A DNA stretch of 64,000 nucleotides from Marinobacter fonticola (GCF_008122265.1 NZ_CP043042.1:2852001-2916000); one strand, 5' to 3'; shown: positions 25,792-33,835, numbered from the stretch's first letter. The notes: a model not told the origin generated them from the sequence alone. Program-made: numbers and translations.

Positions 25792-26091
25792 ATGAAAAAG
25801 AAATATATATTGATTGCCTGTATGGTGGCGACTGTTGGCGCTGGGACTATCCACGCTGAAGGCACCGAAGCAAAAAGTGTCACCAAGACAACTCTGTCAG
25901 AAAAAAGTACACAGAGTCTAAAAAAACAGCATCGCATCATGACAAGAAGCGCTGCCTCTGAGGTGGGAATGGAAGCGCGAAGGCAGCTTATGCTTTCAAA
26001 AAAGGATGAGCTCTATCATGAATTGGTTGAATCGGGGGACATTGAATTATCCAGCACAGACCGTTTCGCATTGGACCAATTTAGCCATTAA
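25792..26091 (+). CDS. Small secreted protein next to second kinase
   Basis: A 99-residue protein with a signal peptide (MKKKYILIACMVATVGAGTIHA) and a basic, Ser/Thr/Lys-rich mature part (SVTKTTLSEKSTQSLKKQH) ending in a more acidic helix (ELVESGDIELSSTDRF). GGGAG precedes the ATG. A rho-independent terminator follows and then a PhoQ-like kinase. The arrangement mirrors the small secreted protein near the first kinase, although the two proteins are not obviously alike in sequence. It could be a periplasmic regulator or signal for the kinase; no family is recognised. Confidence 0.65.
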   Translation: MKKKYILIACMVATVGAGTIHAEGTEAKSVTKTTLSEKSTQSLKKQHRIMTRSAASEVGMEARRQLMLSKKDELYHELVESGDIELSSTDRFALDQFSH

Positions 26092-26184
26092 ATTACCGAT
26101 CAATTTCTATTAACGATACAAGATCACCAAAAAACTTAGTCGACCAATCTTTAAGCCTTCTCATGATGGTCCCCGTGCCATTTT

Positions 26185-26214
26185 GCCGCACTACATTAGT
26201 TGTGCGGCTTTTTT
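26185..26214 (+). terminator. Rho-independent terminator after small secreted protein
   Basis: A 7-bp stem GCCGCAC / GTGCGGC (26185-26191 and 26202-26208) with a 10-base loop is followed by six T. It separates the small gene from the kinase gene, which must therefore have its own promoter or depend on read-through. Confidence 0.85.
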
Positions 26215-26266
26215 GGTGCCCACCAAAAAGATTGTGTTGTTAATCTCGTTGTTATAGCGAACGCAA

Positions 26267-27580
26267 ATGAAAATCGTAAAGCGACGACTATCTATAAAAC
26301 GCAAACTACTCTCCTATCTCACACTAATTGGATTTTTCTGTGCAGTGTTAGTTTATGTTTCACAGACTATTTTAGTAGACTACATCCATGACGAACTTCA
26401 TCGAAATCAGCTAGAAACAATAGCAAATCAAATTGTAAAAGAGGTAGACAGTAGCGGAAAAAACAGCCCTAACAATATTATAGAAAAATATGGCTCAGGG
26501 TCATACTCTATTTATATTGAAGATAGCGAAGGTAAGTCTTTTGCCAACAAACAGATAAAGCCCTATCTGGACATAATCAAGGAATCGAGACAATCAGGGC
26601 TCTTTCACATATCCGAAAACAACCGTTCTACACTAGGTTATAGTTCAACGTTTGAGATAGAGGGCCGAAAAACAACCGTAGCTGTTGTCGAAAAAAATTC
26701 TTTCAGCGCCAAAATCCTTAACAAACTCCACGCTCTAATATGGTACCTCTCGATTACACTTTTCATCGCAGCATCTACTATTGTCTATTTTGGAGTTGCG
26801 ATAGCTCTGAAGCCTTTAAGGGTAATGAGCGTGCAACTGAATGCGCTAAAAAAGGGCGACCGAAAGAGGTTAGATGAAAAGGTGCCGGAAGAATTCCGGG
26901 AGTTGGTCAAACATCTAAACCGGTTACTTGAGTCCTATGAGAAAAAGCTGAATCGCTCGCGCCACCTGGCCGCTGACGTCTCCCATAGCTTAAAAACACC
27001 TCTCGCCGTCATGCATTCTATTCTAGATAACAACGCCATACCTTCTACAATTGTTACTGAACTTAGATACCAGTTATCCGATATGCATGAATTAATAGAC
27101 ATTCAAATGAGAAAGACCGAAATGGCCGGCCAGCATATTGGAAAAGCGACACCAATAGTTGAAAAGGCTCTGGCTCTAATAGATGCAGTAAGTCGAATTT
27201 ATTCATCCAAGAAAATTTATCTTGAAGAAGCGCTGCCAAGAGAATTGGTATGGCCAATTGACGAACGGGACTTTAACGAAATTATAGGTAATTTGCTCGA
27301 CAACGCTAGTAAATGGAGTTACCAAGAAGCATATTTATATCTGAATGTTCAAGAAGAGACGTTAACCATTCTAGTCGAAGATGACGGGCCTGGGGTGGCA
27401 GATCACCAACTTACGGAGCTTACAAAACGTCAAAAAAGACTGGATGAGAAAACTCCCGGGTATGGACTTGGCTTATCCATCGTTGAAGAGATCGTCACTG
27501 ACTATACCGGGATTATTCACTTTTCGACATCGCCTAAAGGTGGTCTTCGAGTTATGGTCGAACTCCCGAAAATTATTTAA
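26267..27580 (+). CDS. PhoQ-like sensor histidine kinase (second copy, orphan)
   Basis: A 437-residue sensor kinase with the same layout as the copy at 16670: N-terminal helix (LLSYLTLIGFFCAVLVYVS), periplasmic sensor of about 120 residues, second helix (LIWYLSITLFIAASTIVYFG), linker ALKPLRVMSVQLNAL, H-box with H240 in ADVSHSLKTPLAVMH, and ATPase motifs DNASKW, DDGPGV and GYGLGLSI. No response regulator gene is adjacent, so it probably signals to the regulator at 14950. The first kinase has a divergent H-box, so this one may be the more conventional enzyme. Base composition is AT-rich, as in the rest of the block. Confidence 0.9.
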   Translation: MKIVKRRLSIKRKLLSYLTLIGFFCAVLVYVSQTILVDYIHDELHRNQLETIANQIVKEVDSSGKNSPNNIIEKYGSGSYSIYIEDSEGKSFANKQIKPYLDIIKESRQSGLFHISENNRSTLGYSSTFEIEGRKTTVAVVEKNSFSAKILNKLHALIWYLSITLFIAASTIVYFGVAIALKPLRVMSVQLNALKKGDRKRLDEKVPEEFRELVKHLNRLLESYEKKLNRSRHLAADVSHSLKTPLAVMHSILDNNAIPSTIVTELRYQLSDMHELIDIQMRKTEMAGQHIGKATPIVEKALALIDAVSRIYSSKKIYLEEALPRELVWPIDERDFNEIIGNLLDNASKWSYQEAYLYLNVQEETLTILVEDDGPGVADHQLTELTKRQKRLDEKTPGYGLGLSIVEEIVTDYTGIIHFSTSPKGGLRVMVELPKII

Positions 27581-27669
27581 ATTATGAAAATGAATTTTTA
27601 TTATTTAATTAGACACCTACTGATGGGTGAATCCGATATACTTGTGTATCAGATAGCTTGGAATTTTTA

Positions 27670-27834
27670 CTAGAATTTTTTCAGGAGAGACAAAAAATAG
27701 TTCGGAAGCTCCCGACACGCCTGAAAACGATTATCCATATCACCGTGGAACTCGACTTCCGCGGCGGTCGCAGTCGAGCTTGCCGGAACCATCGCCAATC
27801 CAGCCATTGCTGAAAACAGAACGCTTTACTTCAC
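27670..27834 (-). pseudogene. 5' remnant of an outer-membrane porin gene
   Basis: On the minus strand a ribosome site (GGAGG) precedes GTG-AAG-TAA. Codon 3 is a stop, after which the frame reads SVLFSAMAGLAMVPAS, a signal-peptide-like stretch, then AEVEFHGDMDNRFQ, a typical first beta-strand of porins. After about 50 codons homology is lost and a stop follows. The rest of the gene is gone. It lies just beyond the truncated group II intron, so the deletion may be connected with that element. Confidence 0.5.
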
Positions 27835-27917
27835 CTCACTTCCTCCAGTTTGCTTGTTAAATTTTCATGGTTTAAGCCTGCTTGGAGTATGCTAATAAGA
27901 ACATTCGCATGCGGAGC

Positions 27918-28290
27918 ATCGAGTAGGAGGGGGAGTTGCCTCCCCCACCCTCTCACACCACCGGGCATACGGTTCCGCACCACGGCGGTTCATGGTTGGC
28001 TCTGAAGCCGGTTCATCGTATCCAGCAAGCTTACCAAAGACAGGCGGTCGAACACCTTCTTGGGCAGGGCCGCATTCATATGCGACGCACCACTATTCCA
28101 CCAAGGTCCACGACCATTCACCGCGCTTGTCCAATCCCTCGGCTCGGTTAATCCGAGCCGCATCAGGTTACGAGCCCGAGTGCGGGCCTGTTGACACCGC
28201 CACAGGATTAGCCGCAGGCGACGTCTAACCCAGCCATCCAGTGCCTCAGGCCAGCACCACCTGAACCGGAACAGCGCTGTCAAGGCGCTA
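27918..28290 (-). mobile_element. Truncated group II intron, 3' end with maturase C-terminus
   Basis: The minus-strand frame ending at 27990 reads ALDGWVRRRLRLILW, TRARNLMRLGLTEPRDW, NGRGPWWNSGASHMNAALPK and FDRLSLVSLLDT, the C-terminal maturase (X/thumb) part of a group II intron reverse transcriptase. Directly after its stop is a domain V-like element (CCGCCGTGG...CCGGTGGTG) and a GC-rich hairpin (GGGGGAGGCAACTCCCCC) ending near TACTCGAT at about 27918, the usual 3' end of such introns. The reverse transcriptase core and the 5' intron half are missing, so it is inactive. Boundaries are approximate. Confidence 0.8.
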
Positions 28291-28311
28291 CGCGCCATGC
28301 CTGGCGCGCAC

Positions 28312-28344
28312 AAAAAAAAGGCGGAAATCAAAATTTCCGCCTTT
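28312..28344 (-). terminator. Rho-independent terminator of porin gene
   Basis: On the minus strand a perfect 12-bp stem (AAAGGCGGAAAT / ATTTCCGCCTTT) with a 4-base loop is followed by five more U. It lies about 120 bp downstream of the porin stop at 28464. Confidence 0.9.
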
Positions 28345-28384
28345 AAAAACCTCAGTTAACTCATGCCTATAGTTTCATGCGAAC

Positions 28385-28403
28385 CTTAAATGAAGTTGAA
28401 AAT
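28385..28403 (-). promoter_or_regulatory. Additional direct-repeat motif copy without intact target
   Basis: Minus strand ATTTTCAACTTCATTTAAG; its 16-base core is identical to the DcaP-porin site at 25617-25632. It lies downstream of the intact porin and upstream, on the minus strand, of the porin remnant at 27834, from which the intron relic separates it. It may be the former control site of that lost porin. Confidence 0.5.
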
Positions 28404-28463
28404 AATAAAAAATTTAAAGATAGCTGGATGAAATAACTTGATACCTAGAGTCGGCGCAATACG

Positions 28464-29453
28464 TTACATGGAAAATTTATGTTCGAATCCTACCCCAAAA
28501 GTGGTGTCTTCGGAACTGGCCAGTTCCGCCTCAACTCGAGACACATAAGCGTAGGCTTTGCTCTTGCTGGCCAGCTTGTAGTCCACCCCCAAAGCCGCAA
28601 GAGTCAGTTCCTCGTCCGTGGTATCTCCCTCTGTCAGACCATACTGCGCCCTAAACTTCCAACGATCGAGCTTGACTGCTCCACTTAATAGGTAAGAAGC
28701 CTCCTGACCGGGCCCATGACTTTCATCGGCCCTCTGATAAAGCGCACCTATCTGAAAGTCACCCAGCCTAGCTATACCTACAGCTCGCAGGATATTGAGA
28801 CGCTCGCCTCCGCTTGAATCCGCTTCCAATGAATCCTCAACGTCGGAGTCATATGCGACGCTCCCGAAGAACCTGCCGTTATCAAAGGTAACCGCGCTCG
28901 AGATAGTATCGGCGGGGCCATCGTTTTCTGCGCCAGTTGACTGCTCCTCACCTGGGACCACGGCAATATCAAAACCTATAGCGTCCAGAAAGCGCGGAGA
29001 ACTGTACTGAATAATATTGCTGGTTCGGTTTTCTCCAGCGATGATGTTCTTAATATCTCCCTGCAAGTCATTAAATTGGTCGATCTTTCCTTGGGATGAT
29101 TTTAATGGCGTATCAAACTTTCCTGCTATTAAAGTACCTAAGTCGTCATGCTTAAAGCCGCCAAAGATATTTCGCTGTGAAAGAGTTTGGCCGTCCTTGT
29201 CCCCATCATCAATGGCGATTTCGAATTCGGCCTTATAAATCGCTTCCAGGCCCTCGATATCGGTATAAAATGCACCTTTTATGCCCAGACGTGAGGCATT
29301 ACTTTGGAGCTTCCAGGTGCCATTATTACCATCATCCTGATTCTCATAAGAAACATTGGCTTTGCCGTAGATTTCTGCCCCTTCGAAAGCAAGCGAACTG
29401 AATGACGCCACACTTAATCCACCAAAAACCAACATTGAAAAATATTTATTCAT
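28464..29453 (-). CDS. Gram-negative porin (OmpC/Porin_4-like)
   Basis: A 329-residue general porin. Signal peptide (KYFSMLVFGGLSVASFSSLA) then FEGAEIYGKANVSYENQDDGN, a typical first strand. Conserved segments LGIKGAFYTDIEGLEAIYKAEFEI and RNIFGGFKHDDLGTLIAGKFDTPLK follow, and the C-terminal strand FGVGFEHKFSM has a Phe near the end. The ATG ending at 29453 follows GGGGA. Upstream are an 11-bp direct repeat (GTTACAAATAA / GTTACAAACAG) and a copy of the 19-bp motif, both suited to OmpR-family regulators. A strong terminator follows the gene. Confidence 0.9.
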   Translation of the reverse strand: MNKYFSMLVFGGLSVASFSSLAFEGAEIYGKANVSYENQDDGNNGTWKLQSNASRLGIKGAFYTDIEGLEAIYKAEFEIAIDDGDKDGQTLSQRNIFGGFKHDDLGTLIAGKFDTPLKSSQGKIDQFNDLQGDIKNIIAGENRTSNIIQYSSPRFLDAIGFDIAVVPGEEQSTGAENDGPADTISSAVTFDNGRFFGSVAYDSDVEDSLEADSSGGERLNILRAVGIARLGDFQIGALYQRADESHGPGQEASYLLSGAVKLDRWKFRAQYGLTEGDTTDEELTLAALGVDYKLASKSKAYAYVSRVEAELASSEDTTFGVGFEHKFSM

Positions 29454-29530
29454 GAGATAGATCCCCAAATTAAACAACAAAACATGACACTTGAACCTTT
29501 CAAATGTTGAGTAGATGGTGGTATCGCAGC

Positions 29531-29552
29531 GTTACAAATAAGTTACAAACAG
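29531..29552 (-). promoter_or_regulatory. Tandem 11-bp repeats upstream of porin
   Basis: On the plus strand GTTACAAATAA (29531-29541) is followed at once by GTTACAAACAG (29542-29552), 78-99 bp before the porin ATG. Two half-sites one helical turn apart are the usual form of OmpR-family regulator sites. Confidence 0.5.
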
Positions 29553-29610
29553 ATTATTTATCTTTAAATTCAAAATGATAAATAAAAACCTTTAATTATA
29601 AAATGTAGAG

Positions 29611-29629
29611 CTGAATTGAACTTGAAAAT
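29611..29629 (-). promoter_or_regulatory. Direct-repeat motif upstream of porin
   Basis: The coding strand reads ATTTTCAAGTTCAATTCAG, 158-176 bp before the porin start, nearly the same distance as the site of the DcaP-like porin. Confidence 0.6.
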
Positions 29630-29686
29630 CAAAGCATCAACGGTTTATTGAATATTTTTGTATGAAAATGAGAGATTGCACCTTCG

Positions 29687-29741
29687 TCTAGTTATCGGGG
29701 TCTAGTTATCGGAGCCTGATTATCGGTACGATAATCAGGCT
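29687..29741. repeat. Three 14-bp tandem units merging into a 13-bp hairpin
   Basis: Units at 29687-29700 and 29701-29714 share TCTAGTTATCGG; a third, degenerate unit is CCTGATTATCGGTA (29715-29728). From 29713 a perfect inverted repeat with 13-bp arms (AGCCTGATTATCG / CGATAATCAGGCT) and a 3-base loop follows. There is only a weak T-run after it. It lies between divergent porin and ZIP genes, where no terminator is needed. The remaining gap to 29928 shows no gene. Confidence 0.75.
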
Positions 29742-29928
29742 GTTTGTCCTCGAAGGCGCTCGACACCTCCTAGCGCTTAAGGCCTGAAACCAAGCGGTAC
29801 AGCTATCGATGCCTGGAACACGTGATCGAAATGGCCGTGCAACCGCGCTAGGCCTGTACGAAAACAAGTAGCGCGAGGTCCGAAGCCCGTCAGCTAGCGC
29901 ATCTAGAATCGACGAAGGAAGGAAGTTA

Positions 29929-30687
29929 ATGGATAGTATCTGGCTGGTACTTGGCTTGGCGCTATTCCCAGCGTTGGGAAACTTCGGTGGTGGTCTAGCC
30001 GCGGAGGTCTCCGGAACTACCGGGCGCCATCTCAATTACGCCCTTCATGGTGCAGCAGGACTCATTATCGCAGTGGTGTCGGTTGAAATCATGCCACGCG
30101 TGCTGGAGAGTCTTTCAGCCTGGCTAATCGCCATCGCTTTTACACTGGGCGGCATCGCTTACGTAGGTATCGAAAAGCTCGTTGAGGGTTTCCAAAAGCG
30201 GCGAAGCCAGCAGGGAGAGAACAGTCAGACGAGCGTCTGGATGATCTACATCGCCGTGTTCATTGATCTGTTCAGCGATGGCCTTCTGATCGGGGCGGGA
30301 TCGGCGGTTTCGCCGTCGGTTGCAATGATTCTGGCAGCGGGCCAGGTGCTCGCGGATGTCCCTGAGGGTTTCGCAACGATCGCTAACATGAAAGACAAAG
30401 GGATCCCCCGCAGCAAGCGCCTGCTGATCTCTGCCTCCTTTGTGATTCCCGTACTCTCGGCAGCCGCCTTCGCTTACTTCGTGCTCAGGAACCAACCAGA
30501 AACGTTAAAGTTAGCAGCATTGACATTCACGGCAGGCCTCCTCACGGTTGCTGCTATCGAAGACATGATATCCGAGGCCCACGAGAGCGGAGAAGATACC
30601 CATGTCTCCCCTCTGGCCTTTATAGGCGGCTTCGTCCTGTTCGTTCTGGTCTCAGCCGGGTTGGAAGCGGTGACGCCGCAAAGCTAA
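29929..30687 (+). CDS. ZIP-family metal transporter
   Basis: A 252-residue inner-membrane protein with about eight hydrophobic helices. Helix 4-like and helix 5-like segments carry the metal-binding polar motifs FIDLFSDGLLIGAGS and LADVPEGFATIANM, and an earlier HGAAGLIIAVVSVEIMPR helix is also conserved in ZIP proteins. A loop rich in Lys/Arg/Gln (FQKRRSQQGENSQT) separates helices 3 and 4. Family members move Zn2+ or other divalent metals toward the cytoplasm; direction cannot be shown here. GGAAGGAAG precedes ATG 29929. It stands alone but close to the metal-efflux block. Confidence 0.83.
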   Translation: MDSIWLVLGLALFPALGNFGGGLAAEVSGTTGRHLNYALHGAAGLIIAVVSVEIMPRVLESLSAWLIAIAFTLGGIAYVGIEKLVEGFQKRRSQQGENSQTSVWMIYIAVFIDLFSDGLLIGAGSAVSPSVAMILAAGQVLADVPEGFATIANMKDKGIPRSKRLLISASFVIPVLSAAAFAYFVLRNQPETLKLAALTFTAGLLTVAAIEDMISEAHESGEDTHVSPLAFIGGFVLFVLVSAGLEAVTPQS

Positions 30688-31370
30688 TCGGCTGTTCCCC
30701 AATATAGCCACGCCCTTCTGGTCGAATGCGAAGCATCTCGCCATGATCTCGTTTCGCTTAATCCAGAAGGAGTCCTATGATCATTCGATAGTGATATTGC
30801 GGTTGATGCTTTTCCTGGTGAGTTAGCACCGAAGCAAAAAATAATGTAAATGTCGCAAGCATACTCCATTTATCGACCGCGTGTGCTGCACACAGCAAAG
30901 AAGAGTCGTCAGCGATCCCTCCAACGACTGAGCTGAACAATTGCTGGCGGCGATGGTCAGAGTGCCAACGGTATTGCCCTTTACCCAATTAATAACATTG
31001 GTGCATCGAACGTAAATGTATTGAACGGTGTTGCCTTCACCGTCCTCATAGCTGTCGTTTAGTTCAAGCCATGTACAACGGGCGCCCCCTAGCGCAATCC
31101 AGGGGGTGCTCGATTGTTCTTCTGGAAAGGTAAAGATCCCGCTTTCAATCGGTTGAGGAGGTGACCTTCTCCACCCACTCGCCCTGGGACAGATCCACAG
31201 TGTGATCCAGCGCTTCTTTGCGGTTGATGACGTCCAGAAAGAAACCGTTCTCCTGAAAGGCATCGACCCGCACCGCTGAGGGGGATTACCATATCAACAA
31301 TCCGTCCACGGCCGCCGCTTCCACTGACAGCCATGTCTGTTGAGGTACGATCTTTCACATCGTTTCCTGA
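30688..31370. other. Gene-poor stretch with possible minus-strand remnants
   Basis: No convincing gene. On the minus strand a short frame from about 31332 reads MAVSGSGGRGRIVDMVIP. After a frame change, a piece ending at about 31150 reads AFQENGFFLDVINRKEALD then TVDLSQGEWVEKVTSSTD, which looks like real coding sequence, perhaps the end of a decayed gene downstream of the MDR oxidoreductase. I could not assign a family. Further left, only low-quality frames are present. Confidence 0.35.
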
Positions 31371-32363
31371 TCAAGGCACGGTCACCACGATCTTGCCGAA
31401 CTGCTGGTTGGATTCCATGTACTCATGGGCGGCGATCATGTCGTCAAAGGTAAAGGTTTTGGACACGATGGCCGAGAAATCGCCGCTTTCAAGTCCCTCT
31501 TTGACAAAGCGCTTGCCACGCTCAAAACGTTCGGCGTCGCCAATAACCTCGAACAACGTATAGCCGCGCATGGTCAACGCCTTTTTGAGCCCCTTGATCA
31601 GTGGGAATGGCGTGGGCTCGCCCGACAGGGCACCGTAGACGACCAGCGTGCCGCCTGGTGCCATGGCATCCACCAGGTTTTCGACCTGGGGTCCAGCGAC
31701 CGGGTCGAACACCAGGCGGGCGCCAGCGTCATCAGTAATGCGCATCACTTCGGCGGCGATATCCTGCTCCTCGGTGACGATGACGTGTGCAGCCCCGGCT
31801 TTTTTCAGGTCGTCGACTTTCGCCGACGTGCGCGTAGCGGCGATAGAGATGGCGCCGACGCTGTTGGCGATCTGGATCGCGGCTAAGCCAACGCTGGACG
31901 ACGCCGCCGGGATAATGATTGCATCGTTCCTGCTAAGCCGACCAATTTCTATGAGTGCGCCGTAGGCGGTCAGAAATGGCATCCATACTGCAGCCGCCTG
32001 CACCGCGTCCAATCCCGGCGGGCGCGGGGTCACGGCATAAGCGGGCACGATGGCCTGTTCGGCGTAGAAGCTGTAATCGTTCATCGAGAATCCGGGAATC
32101 ACGGAAACCGAATCGCCTTGGCTGACGCCATCGACCCCGTCTCCGACCGCTTCAACGATGCCGGAGCCTTCGTAGCCGATACCGGCCGGTAGTTGCGGCT
32201 CCTCTAAATAGTTGCCTGAGCGAAACATAGCCTCCGCGCGGTTCAGGCCGATCGCCTCGACCTTCACGCGAACCTCGCCGGCGCCGGGTTCACCGACCTC
32301 GACCTCTTCATACTGCAGAACTTCGGGTCCGCCAGTTTCATGGAAACGGATCGCTTTAGTCAT
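31371..32363 (-). CDS. Quinone-oxidoreductase-like MDR family NADPH-dependent reductase
   Basis: A 330-residue medium-chain dehydrogenase/reductase without the catalytic zinc ligands of alcohol dehydrogenases. It has an N-terminal GroES-like domain (VKVEAIGLNRAEAMFRSG, IGYEGSGIVEAVGDGV) and a Rossmann domain with a variant glycine motif (ASSSVGLAAIQIANSVGA). This is the zeta-crystallin/quinone oxidoreductase type, which reduces quinones or enones with NADPH. ATG ending at 32363 follows GAGGAG. It starts 10 bp after the stop of the flavin reductase gene and is last in an apparent OYE-reductase-MDR operon for reactive carbonyl or quinone detoxification (inference). Confidence 0.88.
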   Translation of the reverse strand: MTKAIRFHETGGPEVLQYEEVEVGEPGAGEVRVKVEAIGLNRAEAMFRSGNYLEEPQLPAGIGYEGSGIVEAVGDGVDGVSQGDSVSVIPGFSMNDYSFYAEQAIVPAYAVTPRPPGLDAVQAAAVWMPFLTAYGALIEIGRLSRNDAIIIPAASSSVGLAAIQIANSVGAISIAATRTSAKVDDLKKAGAAHVIVTEEQDIAAEVMRITDDAGARLVFDPVAGPQVENLVDAMAPGGTLVVYGALSGEPTPFPLIKGLKKALTMRGYTLFEVIGDAERFERGKRFVKEGLESGDFSAIVSKTFTFDDMIAAHEYMESNQQFGKIVVTVP

Positions 32364-32373
32364 GTGATGCTCC

Positions 32374-33741
32374 TCAAATCGAATCGAACAGCGTGCCGAT
32401 GATCTCGGACAGGCTGGGATGGATGTGGATGGACCGGCATACCGCATCGGCCGTGCCGTCGCCCGCATTCATGGCCACAACAACTTCGTGAATCAGCAAG
32501 GCGGCATTTGGGCCGATGATGTGGCAGCCCAAAATCCGCTCGCTGCCGTTTTCTACGATTAGCTTGGCAAAGCCCGCCGGCGCGCCGACGATTTTGCCCT
32601 TGGCCACATCGGCGTAATCGACCTTAGCAACGCGATAGTCCAAACCCTGCTGCTTGCATTCGTCTTCGCTCAAGCCGACCGCGCCGATCTCGGGGTCGCT
32701 GAACACAGCATGTGGGTTGCTGCGATACGACATCCTTTCGTCGCCGCCCTGGGAATTGCGATAGGCCAGCTCACCTTCGTAGCTCGATGCATGCTTGAAC
32801 ATACCTCGGCCAATCACATCGCCGTAAGCATAGATATCTGGGTGATCGGTGCGTAGATGCGCGTTTACCCGGATAGCGCGGTTGTCTACTTGCACGCCGG
32901 TCTGACTCAGATCAAGCGTTTCGGTATTGGGCGTACGACCGGTGGCCACGAGTATCTGCTCTGCATCCAGTGTTTGCGTCGAGCCGTTGGCGGTTTCTAC
33001 CTCAACCCGCTTGGTCACACCCTCGGTCTTCGCGCGCTTCGCCTTGCCGGTCACCAACCGTACCCGTTTACCGAACTGCTCGGTGAACAGCGCGCGGACG
33101 TCGTCGTCTTCGGATAGCAGTTCCTCGCTCGAATTGACGACCGTGACGTCGGTACCCATGGCGGCGAAGAAATAGCCGAGTTCTGCGCCGATATAGCCAC
33201 CGCCGATCACAATCAGGCTTTCCGGCTGCTGTTCGAGTTCGAGTACATCTTCGTTGGTCCAGTAACCGGCGTCTTCAAGGCCCTCGATCGGCGGAATGGT
33301 CGCCCGCGCGCCGCTGGCGATGAAGATCTTGTCGCCAGTGATGCGCGTGCCGCTTTCGGTTTCCAGCAGCTTATCGCCGACAAACCGCACCCGCTCGAAA
33401 ACCGGCGTCATCGCGGCTTCCACCCATTCGCGAGCGCCGGACGCGTTATTGGCCCTTGACGAACGCATCTGGCGCATGATTCCGGCGAAATCGATACTCA
33501 TGCTTTCTTGGTCGACATGCACGCCGAAAGTTGCGGCGTCGCGAATGGCATCGACGGTGCGCGCGGACTGAACCAGCGTCTTGGTGGGGATACAGCCAAA
33601 GTTAACGCAGGTGCCCCCGATGGCCTCGGGTCGGTCGGTTATCAGCGCTACGGACTTATCGTCCTGGCTGGCGAAATAGGCGGCGGTCAGGCCGGAGCCA
33701 CCGCCGATGACGACCACATCGTACTTTAGGGTTTCTGCCAT
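32374..33741 (-). CDS. Pyridine nucleotide-disulfide oxidoreductase (Lpd/MerA-like flavoprotein)
   Basis: A 455-residue FAD/NAD(P) flavoprotein. N-terminal FAD motif VVVIGGGSGLTAAY, redox-active disulfide GGTCVNFGCIPTK, second dinucleotide motif VIGGGYIGAELGYFFAAMG, FAD motif DIYAYGDVIGRG, and a dimerisation domain with the catalytic HIHPSLSEII His. It belongs to the dihydrolipoyl dehydrogenase/mercuric reductase class but has no N-terminal HMA domain and no C-terminal Cys pair, so mercuric reductase is unlikely. ATG ending at 33741 follows GAGG. It is 94 bp downstream of the OYE gene and 10 bp before the MDR gene. Substrate unknown. Confidence 0.88.
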   Translation of the reverse strand: MAETLKYDVVVIGGGSGLTAAYFASQDDKSVALITDRPEAIGGTCVNFGCIPTKTLVQSARTVDAIRDAATFGVHVDQESMSIDFAGIMRQMRSSRANNASGAREWVEAAMTPVFERVRFVGDKLLETESGTRITGDKIFIASGARATIPPIEGLEDAGYWTNEDVLELEQQPESLIVIGGGYIGAELGYFFAAMGTDVTVVNSSEELLSEDDDVRALFTEQFGKRVRLVTGKAKRAKTEGVTKRVEVETANGSTQTLDAEQILVATGRTPNTETLDLSQTGVQVDNRAIRVNAHLRTDHPDIYAYGDVIGRGMFKHASSYEGELAYRNSQGGDERMSYRSNPHAVFSDPEIGAVGLSEDECKQQGLDYRVAKVDYADVAKGKIVGAPAGFAKLIVENGSERILGCHIIGPNAALLIHEVVVAMNAGDGTADAVCRSIHIHPSLSEIIGTLFDSI

Positions 33742-33835
33742 GCTAAAACCTCGCCTCGGCCGTTTTACAGTAGATTGCCCCGGTTCACCGGCACCGCCGG
33801 GCATACCGATGCCAGCCTGGATGTCCAGGTGGGCA

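Noticed and set aside
28479..29401. Plus-strand open frames within the OmpC-like porin
   Set aside because: Antisense shadows of a complete porin gene with signal peptide and terminator.
32374..33741. Mercuric reductase (merA)
   Set aside because: No N-terminal HMA domain, no C-terminal vicinal Cys pair and no mer genes adjacent; only the general flavin disulfide reductase frame is supported.
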